A stretch of DNA of 64,000 nt from Corythucha ciliata (taxonomy: Eukaryota > Arthropoda > Insecta > Hemiptera > Tingidae), in the NCBI GenBank assembly GCA_038030265.1, contig CM075938.1:14919009-14983008 (forward strand), in the 5' to 3' direction. The number at the start of each line of letters is the position of its first letter. Position 1 is the stretch's first letter. The notes under the pieces are model-generated. The model saw only the letters and a list, made by a program, of their open reading frames with translations, ran no database searches and was not told the origin of the DNA. The position numbers and the translations under genes were made by a program. This document shows positions 26,050 to 37,689 of this stretch, piece after piece.

Positions 26050-26390
26050 CAGTAGCAAGCCGGGGGTAAGTGGCGAGGGGCCCCCTAAAAGCCTAGAGAT
26101 TAAAAAACTACGATCTTTAGGATCTATGTTTATGGAAAGTGGGTACGCTAAAAATGAGATTTGCTATGCGATTGGACAGTGACATTGGCTCCTTTCGACG
26201 ATTTTCAGCCCATCAGACCTGGGGCCGTGATTAAAGTTGTCAGGAAAAATATTCACGTGAGGTGGTTGCTATGGCAAGATAGTATTATTTCAGATGTACC
26301 GTCATTGGATCCAGCTTACGAGATTTTTTCCCATACATCTCTAACTAGGGCCTCTGAAGAATCGAAGACGTTGTAGGTATCAGCTGAATA
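26050..26390 (+). mobile_element. 5' end of a second hAT-like R-D element
   Basis: CAGTAGCAAGCCGGGGG at 26050, followed by a GC-rich stretch, mirrors the start of the element at 19791. The unique segment TTGGCTCCTTTCGACGATTT at about 26188 matches TTGGCTCTTTTCCACGATTT at about 19924, and the similarity continues for about 40 bp. The R-D array follows in the same orientation. I could not find a right end or target duplication near 28430. The flanking bases here would be CGCATGCG. Short open frames in this segment are not convincing genes. Confidence 0.45.
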
Positions 26391-28420
26391 TTCGATTTAG
26401 CCCGGAAAAGCGCTATTTTGAAGCCTAAAATTGTGAGAAATCGCGCTTTCAAGGTAACTTCGCGGCTATAAATGGAGAAAATTCGCAGATCCCGCCAGTT
26501 TCTTCAGGTCATTGAGCCGATAAAGTTGACAAGGCGCACTAATATGCTACACTTGAGGCTAGTCCGCCGCAAAAAGTTTGGAAAAAGAGCGAATATTCGT
26601 GGTTAAAACTGCAAAAAAAAAAAAAAAATCGTTCATTTGTGGTTTCTCGAAGTAACTTCCAGACTGAAATTGAAAAAAAATGCCACTTTGCGGCTAAAAT
26701 GAAAAAAAAATCTAAAGTGCTGCTTTTTGGCCAAACGCGCGGTTAAAATGATAAAGCCATAAAATTAGAAAAAAATCGCGGCTAGAATTGTAAACAAAAA
26801 AAAAACGCTACAAATGTGGGGGTGAAATAGAGAAAAATGGCAAATTCTCCACAGAAATCGTGAAAATCTATAATTCACGAAGTTAAGAAAAAACACTAAT
26901 TAAACCGCTGCTAAAATTGAGAAAAAACACGAATGAAATTGACAAAAAGCGCTAATTAGCAACTAAAAGTAGGACAAAGACTAATTCGCGGCCGAAATTG
27001 AAAATAATCGTTAATTAATTTGCGCCTAAAATTGAGAAAAATCGCTAATTCGCGATAAAGTCTAGAGAAAACAATAATTTGAGGATACAAATGAAAAAAT
27101 CTCTAAATTGAGAGAAACCCTAAATCACTGCTTAAATTACAAAACGCTGATTCGCTGCTAAAATTTAGGAAAATGTGATTCCATGCCTCTGAAGGCAACT
27201 TCGGGCTTAAAACTGGGAAAAAGCGCTAATCCACATAGCTAAAAGTGACAAAAAAATGAAATGCAGAGCAAACATATTTTTCAAAAACTGCTAATTTGTG
27301 GCCAATATTGGGAAAAATCACTAACTAGCGCGGCTAAAATGAACAAAAACGCTAGTTTATAGCTCGAATTGAGAAAAAGGGCTAATTAGCTGTTGAAAAA
27401 GGCAAAACATCGCTATAATTTGCAGATAAATTGGGGAAAATCACTAATATGCGGATGAATAGCACAAAAAATGCTGATTCACGGCTGAAATTGAAAAAAT
27501 ATAGAACACCCTGATTCGTGGCTAAAATATAGCAAAACGCTGATTCACGTCTAACATTTGGAAAAACGCAAATCCGTAGCCTCTGAAGTCGACTTCGGGT
27601 TTAAAACTCGGAAAAGGCTCAAATCCATAACGCCAATTGAAAATGCGGAGCTAAAATGTTTACAATACATTAATTTTAGGTCATTATTGAGAAAAACCAC
27701 TGGCTAGCGCGGCTAATTTGGTAAAAAACGCCAGTTTGCATTTCAAATTGAAAAAAACCGCAAATTCACTGCTAAAAATGTTAAACATCCCGAATTTGCA
27801 GCAAAAATTGAGGAAAACGCCAATTCAAAGCTTTAAGATCAAGAAAAATCGCTTTTGCGGAATAAAAACGCCACCTCGTTGCTAAAATTGAGGAAATTTA
27901 GTAATTCAGGGAAAATTTTCAGGAAAATCTCCAGTTCACGGCTAAAATTGAAAACAAAAATCGAATTTTCAGCTGTAATCGAAGGTACGCCAATCCGTGG
28001 GCTGTGAAGAAAACTTAGGGGCTAAAACTGAATAAAATCTTCCACAGATAAACAGAAATGATGATGCGGGCCAAAAATATTTTTAAAAATCCACTAATTA
28101 TTAGCAAATATCCAAAAAACACCCCCCCCCCCCGATAAAATTTATCAAAACGATAATTTGCAGCTTAAATAGAGAGAAAGTGGTAATTCACTGTAAAAAA
28201 GATAAAAATAAAGCTAAAATCTGAGGCTTATATTGAGAACAAGTGACGATTCGCTCCTAAAAAGGTAATACATCGCTTATTTTCAGCAAAAATTGAGGAA
28301 AACTCCAATTCTTGGATTAAGTAAAAATCACTAATTCAGGGGTTGAAAACGATACTTCTCTGCTTAAAATGAGAGAAAGCGCTCATTCGCGGCTAAAATA
28401 GAGGAAACTCACTAGCTCAC
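26390..28420 (+). repeat. R-D array with higher-order periodicity (block 2)
   Basis: This 2-kb array of about 28-30 bp units uses the same words as block 1. Landmark segments recur at about 27191 (GAAGGCAACTTCGGG), 27585 (GAAGTCGACTTCGGG) and 28006 (GAAGAAAACTTAGGG), spaced 394 and 421 bp. Downstream words such as CTAGCGCGGCTAA follow in the same order in the first two copies. This indicates duplication of blocks of about 14 units after the basic unit had already diverged. A C13 run lies near 28121. Confidence 0.8.
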
Positions 28421-28819
28421 GTGCTCGATGGTCCCAGTTAGCGATTAACTCTTATCGCTTCTAGGAAGCGATGACCTCTTACCTTATTAAGAAGAGGAGA
28501 GAGCTATCTTCGCAGAATCAGCATTGGCTTTCGCCTCAAAACCTTGTTCTTCATCGACATTTTCAATATCCTCGTCTCGACGCTCGTTTTTTTCGTCTAC
28601 AATTTCAAGACGTCCTTCGTCCCTTGTCCCACCTTTTTCATTTTCCACTTAAAAACAATTATATTTTTCCTCATAGCTTTTTCTATCTTGGTTCACCTCA
28701 AGCGTGACCAGTTTTGGTCCTCCGGGCCGGATAGCTTTTTTGCTTCGACACTTCCGGCATTTTGTCTCCTACTGAAAACGGTAACTTTTTGTATTGTTCT
28801 TAATTTTGTTTGAAAAGTT

Positions 28820-29708
28820 TTTTAAAATGAAACTTTCCGATATATTAGATGTGCAGTATCAAAACAAATATTTAAAGTAACTATAACGAGAACATTCAGT
28901 TTAAAGGAGTCGCTCAGCAAAGGAGAAGTAGATCTCAATCTCATAAGAGAAATCAACAATGACAAAACAAATATTGAAACCGACATTTTTAATGTTCTTG
29001 GGTGTGACAACAGACCAGAAGGTATGACAGACGAATTTCTTTACGATACATTGAACCAATTCACGTTTTTACGCTGTGATTTAATGACGGCTATTGACAA
29101 TCAGAATGCAACGTGTTATCAACCTTCTAATATCAAATGTTCAACAAATCTTTACCGTACGTTGTCCGTAAACAATGTCAGTTTTCGATCTACTTGTCGG
29201 AATATAGAAAATACCAACACTGCACAACAAATGTACGAACCAAGTCCTTCTACATTTCAACCTTATGTCACACCTCCCTAATATACAAACTCTTTTTCAT
29301 GACACAAGACAACACTAAACAAAATCCATTCTGCCTAGAATCAAACTTCCTTTTTTTGACCCTTCATCTTTAGAAAATTGGAATAATTTCAAAGCCCTTT
29401 TTACGTCTCTCGTCACTAACATTCTCGATATTTCTGAAATAGAAAAAACTTCATTTTTTACGTTCTTCGGTAAAAGGAAGGCCTTCAGAATGGAGAACTT
29501 GCTTTTTTTTTTTTTTATTTGCTCATCGCGTAGAGTGGTTAAAGTTATTGAAGAAAGAGTAGGAAAAAAAGAAAAAAAATCGTTTGGGAAAAATTATAAA
29601 TTAATTTTCAAAGTAAAGCATTTTGCAATGGTGGGGGAAAACGTCATTACTTTATATTTTTATCACGCTTATCTCGAACAACCGAGTCAGTTGCTGATGA
29701 GGAGGTAG
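28820..29708 (+). pseudogene. gag: BEL/Pao-type retrotransposon gag relic
   Basis: The frame beginning at about 29331 reads LPRIKLPFFDPSSLENWNNF, followed by KALFTSLVTN and an LSDxEK-like stretch. This is the pattern of the BEL/Pao gag domain (DUF1759 type): LPKI-LPxFDG, W-x-F, F-x-SLV, EK. Upstream, a separate 85-codon frame at 29024-29281 is probably part of the same ancient protein in another phase. After about 29490 the frame runs through a T-rich tract into unrelated sequence and stops at 29706-29708. No zinc knuckle, protease, reverse transcriptase or LTR is visible nearby, so it is a truncated, frameshifted fragment. I infer loss by deletion. Confidence 0.6.
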
Positions 29709-30719
29709 TTATCAGTACTATGAATGTTGGAAGGAGCAGATAGTCGGGGTTGGGTCAGGGGGTGATCATTGAGCAGGGGAACGGTAAGTAGTGACGTCAA
29801 ACGAAGTCGATCAGCTGATGGCTCACGAAAACTATAAAAATCAGTGCTCGCTCCTATCGCGGTGCGGTTTTCACAGTTTAGTTCTATTTTAGCAGCACTA
29901 TCGACCAAACATGAAAAAAAGGAAAAATAAATGTCATGCAAGTTCTCCATTATGTGTAGAGTCACTACCTCTTGAATAAAATAATCTCAAAGAAGTGAGG
30001 AAGCTTACTAAGTCATTATGATCGTCCAAGAGTCTCAGATAATAATTATTTATCTAAAATCATCCTTTCATCCGTCTATAGAAGGAGACACTAAAGTCTG
30101 TCCACTTAGTGATGGACTCTCGAACGTGTTGCTTCATTTCGATTCATGTCACGGCTAAAATGAAGGTATAACGCTAATCCTCATAACTCATGACATGACT
30201 GGTTGTAAGAAGTGAAGAAAAACACAAAAATTGGGGAAAAACGTTGACTCATGGCCTGGTGCGGATCCAGTTAGGGGACTCAGAAGGCTTGAGCCTCCTC
30301 CCTCGTGGCAGCCCTCGCGATATAGGATTGAGTCCCTGGGTCTCACGTTGGCTCCAGAAAAGCCGAGGAAATCGTGAAATTCCCAAAATAATGTAATCCA
30401 ACCCAAAAACTTGTAATTTCACACCATAAGTTGCCTTGCGATTAGCCAGTCATTTCATAGCGCGAGCGAGCAATAGCACGACGAAGTATTGCAGTAACCG
30501 CAGTAACCGACAGTGGTTGGAGGGTAGGGGGGGGATTCCATCAGTTGGTGGACGTCCTTATCTAGCAATTGTATAGCGCGATACAGTTTATCCAGTCCTC
30601 ATAGGTTGCATATAGCCACAATGGTGGGGGGGGGGGTGATCATCTGGTGGCGTGAGGACGGCCACAGCTCAGTGCGCAAACGCCAGTGGTTGGTTTTTCG
30701 TCAAGGGTCCTAGTAGTCA
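29709..30719. other. Unassigned stretch with small R-D and R-A patches
   Basis: R-D words are visible near 30150-30240 and R-A words near 30380-30440. G8 and G10 runs occur near 30526 and 30624. I recognise no gene. Confidence 0.4.
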
Positions 30720-31190
30720 TATTTGGTAGCTTTTTGGGTGGCAGATAGGCACTTTGAAAGCGCAAATAGTCTGCAGCCTCTGTAGGGCGCAACCGATCAG
30801 TTTGAAAATTATTGGATCGTAAATTGCTAGTACTAGTACGCCGTTTTTAAGCCTTAATAACCAGTTTTGACGTATTCAGGGCACGCATCGCCCGATTAGA
30901 CATTCTCAAGTCGTGAAATGGCTCAGTTTGCCCATTTTTGACGCGCAAATGGTAGATTTTGCTATTTTCAGAACAGGAATCATCCATTTAAGGCTAAGCC
31001 AAATCGTCAGTAACTATTAATAAGCCATAATTATATTATATGTAGAGTCCGTTTTAACAATTTTGGAGCGTGAATATCTAGTATTTTGGCTCAAACTGCC
31101 AGTATGGTATATGATAACTGCTTGAGTCCTCTTCACTCAGTCTGTGAGCTCATTTTATGGCGCTGAATAATCGGTTCAGTGGACTTCTGT
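30720..31190 (-). repeat. R-B block, inverted
   Basis: Words such as GCTCAGTTTGCCCATTTTTG and GCGCAAATGGTAGATTTTGC are the reverse complement of the R-B core (AAATGGCCAAACTGAC). The copies are more diverged than those at 5690-6900. Confidence 0.5.
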
Positions 31191-34100
31191 GTGGATATCT
31201 GGTACCAAAAAACAAGTTATTTGGCGAAATAATGAAATTCTGGTGCTTTCCGTGGCTTCGTGCTTGTGGTTGCTCGGTTTCTGTGAAAAATCTCGTGGTT
31301 TTCGATCAAAATTATTCATTTTCGCGATGAACTGCCAGTTTCTGAGACCGGGGTAGTTGCGACGCGTGGGGTTATTTGCTCTCCCATCAACGTCCAAGTA
31401 GATTTTGCGGTTGGAGTGACCGATGGGCATAGGGATGAATTCACCCCGTTGACGAAACTCTCCTCTAGCACTATATAACGATTTCCGAGAGAGTGACCTA
31501 GACTATTAAGTTAACTTTGGAATTTAAATAAACAAAACTCTAGGCGTACCGTGACCGGGAGGCAGATTGGGGATGGTTGAGAGGGGTTCACCCTCCCGAA
31601 ATCCTTTTGGTTAATTAAAACCCAGTTGGCAGTCTCCTCCAAAGCTTCTAATACGTCACCAAAAGACATTCCTCATCGTCCCACCCCTTCGCCATCATCC
31701 CCATTGTTGATTTTAAACCGCAACAACGCAAATAATTGAGATTTGCTGTCTCATTCCCTTTTCACAACACCTAACCCCCCCCCTTCTATGCCCTATCCAT
31801 TTTAAAGCGATTCATAATTCAATTGAGAGGCGAGTGCCACAAAGTCTTCTAGTCATTCTCGGGTGATCTTCGCCCCTTCTCTTTATGCTTTAAATTGACT
31901 TGCTCTGGAGGACACCGCCCCTCCTCCAAACTCGTACCTTGTAGTTCGATTATGGTAATCCAGCCTTCCCTGTCGACTATCTGAAGGGCTGCGTTAATTC
32001 AATATAGAAAACGATTTTTTTTTTTTTTTTTTTTCTTCTTCAAATTGCGGGATTAAGCAAATTATTTCACGTTAATGACATTCACGTTAATAATAGCCAT
32101 AATTTTAGAATAGCAAAACGAAAAAACGGGACGATACGAGCCAAAGCGAGAAATCAGTTAAACAATTTTCCAGAGCTACTCAAACATTTTTCTACGAGAA
32201 ACAAAAAATATCGAGCCCTCTCGTCATGGAGTTTTGGTGTAATTCAGTTTTTAAAATAATGGGCTGACGCTTCGCCATATACTTCATATTGCCTCCAAGC
32301 ACATAAATAACCCACAGCGCAATAATAGAGGCATTATTTTTAGGATATTTCTCAATATTTTCGCAATTGAATCGCTCTTCGGGTAATTATTCAATTTTCC
32401 AAGTAAACAATTGCCGGATTATACGGTTCGAAAGGGTTTTTATCAATAATTCATTTCGATAAATTTGTAGGTGGCTACCCCATCTGGGAAGTCCATCTGT
32501 CTGAAAGACGTTAATGGAATCTCCTCTACCGCCTCTTTTGCAGCCTCCCTCAGTTACTCATTTACTGACAGTCGAGCCACCACAGAGTCACACCCTTCGC
32601 ACCTTTCCAGTCTGCAGCATGAACTTCTACAACAGTAATAACCGACCTGTTTCCTTCTAATGAGAAACAGTTTGGAAAATTAAACATTTTCGGCCCCCCT
32701 CACCCTCAACCATCCTAACGCAAGCGGCCCCAATCAAACGAAACAAGTGAAGTTCAGCCTTACTGCAGAGAGGCATAAATCTATTAAGCAGACGTCCAAA
32801 AATAGGCAATACCGCTGGATGTTTGATTGGTGAAGTACGTTTTCATGTTCGACTGGGCTGAAATATAAATTTAGCGGTATATATAGCGGAGGTTCCAAGG
32901 GAGTGATGAAAACTGGTGGGCAAGAGGTAAAATTTAAAACAGTGCAGTCGTCACATTTATCTGTTTTGCTCGCGGTTAGGCTGATAAGGGAGCCGACAGG
33001 AATTACATAAATTTACATATGAACTGAAATGGTTATGTAGTTGTGAAGAAGAGCGGCGATGGGGTAACGAGGATGCCTTTTCGTTCTCGACTTCTCACAC
33101 TTCCTCGGTAATTTAACATTCGAAAACGTTGGGATAAAATTAGACTAAGGTGAAATTTTAGTGTATAACGTGTAAGAAATGTTTGTTAATGTCGCGAAGG
33201 TTGCGTTGTATCCATGTTTTAATTAATTTTCACCGCTGAAGTCAACTGAGGGCCAACAGCCGTGCCTTCGACAAGAAACGAAACACCATTTGACGTGTAT
33301 GAGGAAAGTTGTTCAACCGTCAACAATTTGTGAAACGTGAATAAAACGTTGACGCCGCATAAACCTTTATAATGACAGGCTCCCACCACCCCCCTCCAAT
33401 CTGGCAATAAAAAACATTGTTTTCGTTTGTTTCGCGTAATGCCGTCGGTCTCCCAGCTTGACTCGTTTAACCCTCTTGTAGAGAACGAAAGCGTTTAGAA
33501 AGTTTAATGAATAATGTCCCCGTAGTACATACAGGGCGAGAACAAATTACTTCCAAAGGTGGGAATGATGATGCTCGTGATGGGGTGGGGGGGCGGTGGT
33601 ATATGGGGTGTGAAGGGATAGGCCGGGCATTGTGTTTTTGGACTCCCGCGCTGTAGTGGGACCGACAACCCCACAAGAGGGGTTTTAATCAGAATCTCAA
33701 ACAATGTCCTTTAAAACCCTTTTTAATATTTACGTGGATCCGACAGATTGAAGTGGAAGGCCAGCACCATGATACCCCCACCCCCCTCACAACCATGCCT
33801 TTTCGCTCAGTAAACTTCTTCAGCTCTTGCATTCATTTAAAATAAATAAATAAAAATTGTAATGTATCACGCTTAGTAAACACTGGGATTCAGTATGAGA
33901 GGCTTGGCCCACATTTGAGGAAAAGGTTGGGGAAGACGAGAGATATTCTAAAATTATAAAAGACAGGCTGGCCCCAAGTGACATAATGCTGCTAAAATCT
34001 GGCACAACTATCTAATAGCTCTGCCCGTCCGTTAAATATAAACTTTTTTATATTTTTTTTTCGTCGTAAAGAGTGAAAGGCTGGTCTACGTGGAATCTTC

Positions 34101-35374
34101 ATTTTTTAGGCACTATACTTGAAGGCAGTTGAAATGAAAATACAAATTGCAACCTTGGAATCGTTCAACCCAATATGAAAAGCAGGCGTAATACAAGAAA
34201 AGTTGCCTCCTTCCCCATCCACAGAACCTTCCCACGAACATATGACCTTCTTCCTTTTCCCTTTTCAAAACTCCCTTATCGGTAAGTCGGTTCTGAGAGG
34301 ATTACTCGTTGAATAGAAGGATCTAACCCGAGAGACGCTATCTTCCTGGTTTCGCTAAGGCCTCCCTCATCACAGTTCTCTTTCCCCTCTCTCACCCGCC
34401 CGCAACCCTCAAACCCAATCTCTCAGAAGCTTCCCTTAAAGTCACCCTTCACCCCACCGCCACCAACCCTTATACTCGATTTCTCCGTCTTAAAATCAAT
34501 TGAAAGAATTAACCGAACTAAGCCCTTCTACCGCGCGCCCTTTGCCGCTTTAAAGCCTCCTCCAAGGCATCTTTTTGAAGGGAAATACTGCTGATAGGAA
34601 AAGCGGCGGAGGAAAACTCTATCTTTTTCCTTTCTCGTGGGAGACGAGTGGAGGATCGAGCTAATTAAGCGTCTTTTCTAACTCATTAAATGCAGTTAGG
34701 AAGGAGAACAAAAAAAGGAAGGGATCCCTGCTGTTTAGGCCGCGCGTTATTTACTTTTTAGAGTAAGTGTTATTTTGAAACAAAAGACACTCATTTTGAG
34801 TTTATCGCAATATCCTAATTCTTGGCTGCATAAAAAAGCTGAAATTCTGTAGCACAGCGTGACGGCCGGCGTAAATTGAGTTTGAAATAATCGAATCTTG
34901 CGCAAAGCGTATTCAAATGAATCAAACCAAGGCTAATTTTTTAAACTGACATTTCATATAAAGCCAAAAAAAAACTTGCGATTCATCTCTAAAAATGTCC
35001 CGGTGGCTCTAAAATGTCAAACACGCCATTTATAGTGATTTAATGGATAACAATGTAGCGTGAGACTGTTGTCCGAGCCCAGCACCTTGGCAAAATCACC
35101 GGTGCCTGTTAGGCAACCACTAGGAAAGACCTCCTTATTACCAGGAAAGTTCTGAATTGACTGGGAAACTAGCAAATGGGTCTCAGAAATGGGCTTTTTC
35201 ACAGGATAAACGGTTGATATAGCTACGGACTAACGGAGTATGACCTTTTATGTCCTATAAACTTGGCAGTTTTGCTGGAAAACCAGCATGCTATTTCATC
35301 GCGAAATAGAAAATTCAGACATATTTAGTGGTTGAAGTTCGATAGATGAAGAAAGACGTTGTCGCCGGCATTTA
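31191..35374. other. AT-rich DNA without recognisable genes
   Basis: The stretch contains a T20 run near 32014-32033, C-rich tracts near 33777 and 34440, and short chance frames. An 84-codon minus-strand frame at 31176-31430 and a pair of overlapping frames at 33467-33704 are unrecognised. I see no domain, RNA gene or transposon end I can support. Confidence 0.45.
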
Positions 35375-35396
35375 ATCAAATAAATTCAATGAATCT

Positions 35397-35687
35397 GATA
35401 TCTTCCGGACGACGATGGAAGAGCATAGCCCGACACGATTCGACTTTCGAAAAAAAAATGTCATAAACAGAAACGCCTAGAGTTTCGAGTGACAATGGCC
35501 CTGGGTAGGGTTCGGCTTAGCTGATCCCTCGCAGTACGATTGCCAAAGGTGTCACTGTAGCGCGATTGGCAGGGAGCTGGACTAGTAATCCAGAGGTTGT
35601 GGGTTCAAATCCCGCCGGGGAGCCCATTTTTTCTCGAAACTCGAATCGTGTCGGGCTATGCCCTTCCATCGTCGTCCGGAAGATATC
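35397..35687 (+). mobile_element. Palindromic element with 63-64 bp arms enclosing a tRNA-like sequence
   Basis: The left arm 35397-35460 begins GATATCTTCCGGACGACGAT. The right arm 35625-35687 is its reverse complement with only a few mismatches, and ends in GATATC. Weaker symmetry (AAATAAATTNAATGA words) continues outward to about 35375 and 35712. The 164-bp interior holds a tRNA-Thr-like sequence whose genomic CCA lies exactly at the inner edge of the right arm. No clear target duplication is visible. It resembles a foldback MITE that has captured, or is driven by, a Pol III unit. A tRNA-derived SINE caught between inverted copies is the alternative. Confidence 0.75.
35551..35626 (+). tRNA. 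tRNA-Thr(AGT)-like pseudo-tRNA with encoded CCA
   Basis: The 3' half folds well. The anticodon stem is CTGGA/TCCAG with loop CTAGTAA (anticodon AGT). The variable loop has 5 nt, and the T arm is GTGGG-TTCAAAT-CCCGC. The 3' acceptor strand is CGGGGAG, then a C discriminator and CCA at 35624-35626. The 5' half is poor. The acceptor GTCACTG pairs at only about five of seven positions with one wobble, and the D stem GCGC/GAGC has a mismatch and crowds the anticodon stem. The box B-like GGTTCAAATCC is intact. A functional gene is unlikely. The encoded CCA suggests descent from a reverse-transcribed tRNA or SINE head. Confidence 0.55.
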
Positions 35688-35929
35688 ACTTTCATTTAAT
35701 TTATTTAATATTTCGTGGTGTTATAGGTAAATAAATTACAATTTTTGGCCCAAAAATTGTAATTTGCCAAAAAAACTAAAGCTGAAACTCCCGCCGCCTT
35801 CCATAGACCAGTTTTCGTTAATTTGTGAACAGGGATGTGCCACATACAATTAATTTCTCACTCATGAACAATGACTTAATTTACAACGCAACGAAAGTGA
35901 TAAAAAGCTCTCATTCCCAGCTAAATACA

Positions 35930-36400
35930 CAGCAAAAAAAGAGCGTATACACATTTAAGGAGAAACAGCGTCAATTCACGCCTGAAATTGAGAGAGAGAG
36001 AGAGATAAAAAAAAATATTTTCGAGTCTAAAATTGAGAAAACGCTCATTTTCGGCTAACATTCAAAAAAAGCGGTAATCGTGGCTGAAATAGAGGAAAAG
36101 CTCCAAAATTGGCGGCTATCAACATTGAGAAAAAACGCTAATTCACAGCTGAAATTGAGAAAACTCATGAGACAACTTCGCGGCTGAAATAAAAACGTTA
36201 ATTATAGCTGCGAAAATTTTATAAAAAGCCATAATTCACAGATGAAATTGAGTAAACGCCAACTAACGGATTCTTGGGATAACTTCGTGACTAAAATTTA
36301 GAAAAAGCCACTATTCACGCAGGTAAAACTGAGGAAAATCGCAAATTCGTGGCTCAAACGAAGAAAAACGCTAATTCACTGTTGTAGGCCGTTTGCTAGT
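35930..36400 (+). repeat. R-D array, plus orientation (block 3a)
   Basis: R-D units such as CTAAAATTGAGAAAACGCTC run rightwards to about 36400, where orientation switches. A GAGAGA tract is embedded near 35989-36004. The block is short compared with blocks 1 and 2. Confidence 0.65.
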
Positions 36401-36419
36401 GTACCATGAACAATTCAAA

Positions 36420-37400
36420 TTTAGCAGAGTATGTCCACATTTTATCAATTTTAGTCGCGAATAGGCACTTTTTCTTTATTTTACCTGCAAATTAGGGCTT
36501 TTTCTCAATTTTGGTCATGGAAATTGAATGGAGAAACGGATTAAGACCTTCCTTTTTTTAATTTTTGCAACAAGCCTTTATTTTATTTTTTATTTTTCTT
36601 AACTTATGGTGCTTTCCATTCAATGCTATAGTGTAAGTTTTTCCACCCGTCCTCTCTGAATTAAAACATATGTTTATGGAGAGGACGCGGCACGGAAATC
36701 GCTATTAATGATTCCTCGCATTTATGAATTAACGCATTTTCTCAATTTCAACCCCGAATGAGATTTTTTTTTCCCCCTCAATTTTAGATGCAAATGAGAG
36801 CTATTTCTTCATTCTAGCCGCAAAATAGCGCTCTTTCGCAGGTTTAGCAACGAATTAGCGGTTTTTTATTTTCTGATCATAAGTTAGCGCTATTCTCATC
36901 TAAAGTCATGAGACGAAGTGCCCTCCAGGAACCACGAATCAGCGTTTTCTACACTTGTGCCGTGAATTACAGTTTTTCTCAATTTTAGCCGTTAATTAGT
37001 GATTTTTCCTAATTTTAGCAGTGATTTATTGAATTATCGCCATGAATTAGTGGTATTTCTCATCTTCAGACACGACATTATGTTACTTCTAGAAACCGCC
37101 GTGAATTATTTAACGTTGTCTCGACCCCCCCCCCTCCTGTGTTTCAGCGTTCTTTCTCAATTTTAGCCACGGATGAGCGATTTTTTCTACTTTTGGTCAT
37201 GAATCACCAATTTTCGTCAATTTTAGCCGCAAACTTGCCCAACGAACAGTGTTTTGGTGGATTTGTCTCAATTTTAGCTGTACGAAGGGCCATCATAAAT
37301 CAAGAATTCGCAAGCATATCTCAATTTCATCATCGAATGAGCGTTATTTTCGGAATTTCGTTCCTTATTTCATGATGAAACCTAAAAATCCTTATTTCTC
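36420..37400 (-). repeat. R-D array, minus orientation (block 3b)
   Basis: Units read TTTTCTCAATTTTAGCC with AATTAGCG, the reverse complement of R-D. It lies tail-to-tail with block 3a. A C9 run interrupts it near 37126. The 5' side of this inverted array is at its right end, next to a hAT-like terminus at 37608. Confidence 0.7.
36649..36692. repeat. Short hairpin related to the MITE at 42285
   Basis: GTCCTCTC and GAGAGGAC form an arm pair around an AT-rich centre with ACATATGT. The centre resembles that of the hairpin element near 42320-42365 (TCTCYGAATTRRAACAT words), so the two may be copies of one family. It is embedded in the R-D block. Confidence 0.35.
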
Positions 37401-37574
37401 CACTTTAGGTTTTTCAGAAGCCTCCTTTTAAAAGAGGCCTTTTACACGCATCACGCTTTTTTAACAGAATGAAATACGCTAACTTAACGAATTTCTGACG
37501 GTTTGAGCTTGACTTGACGGAAAAAGCAAAATTTAAATTGACAACGTTGCCTCCTAGAGATTTCCGGCCCGGGC

Positions 37575-37608
37575 CAAAGATAGGTGTGCAAGTCCTCCCC
37601 CGCCACTG
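37575..37608 (-). mobile_element. hAT-like terminus beside the inverted R-D array
   Basis: Read from the minus strand, the sequence starts CAGTGGCGGGGGAGGACTTG and then becomes GC-rich, as at the hAT-like ends at 19791 and 26050. It lies on the 5' side of the inverted R-D array. The 8 bp to its right are AATCTGGC. I found no matching copy next to a partner end. Confidence 0.4.
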
Positions 37609-37689
37609 AATCTGGCAGTGTGGCAGTTTCAAATCCAATTTCGTCTCGCCGGCCCTTCAATAAATCTATAAATCTCACGTATCTGAAGT

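Noticed and set aside
33399..33406. AATCTGGC as the partner target duplication for the hAT-like end at 37608
   Set aside because: The bases next to it do not resemble a hAT end, so the 8-bp match is probably chance.
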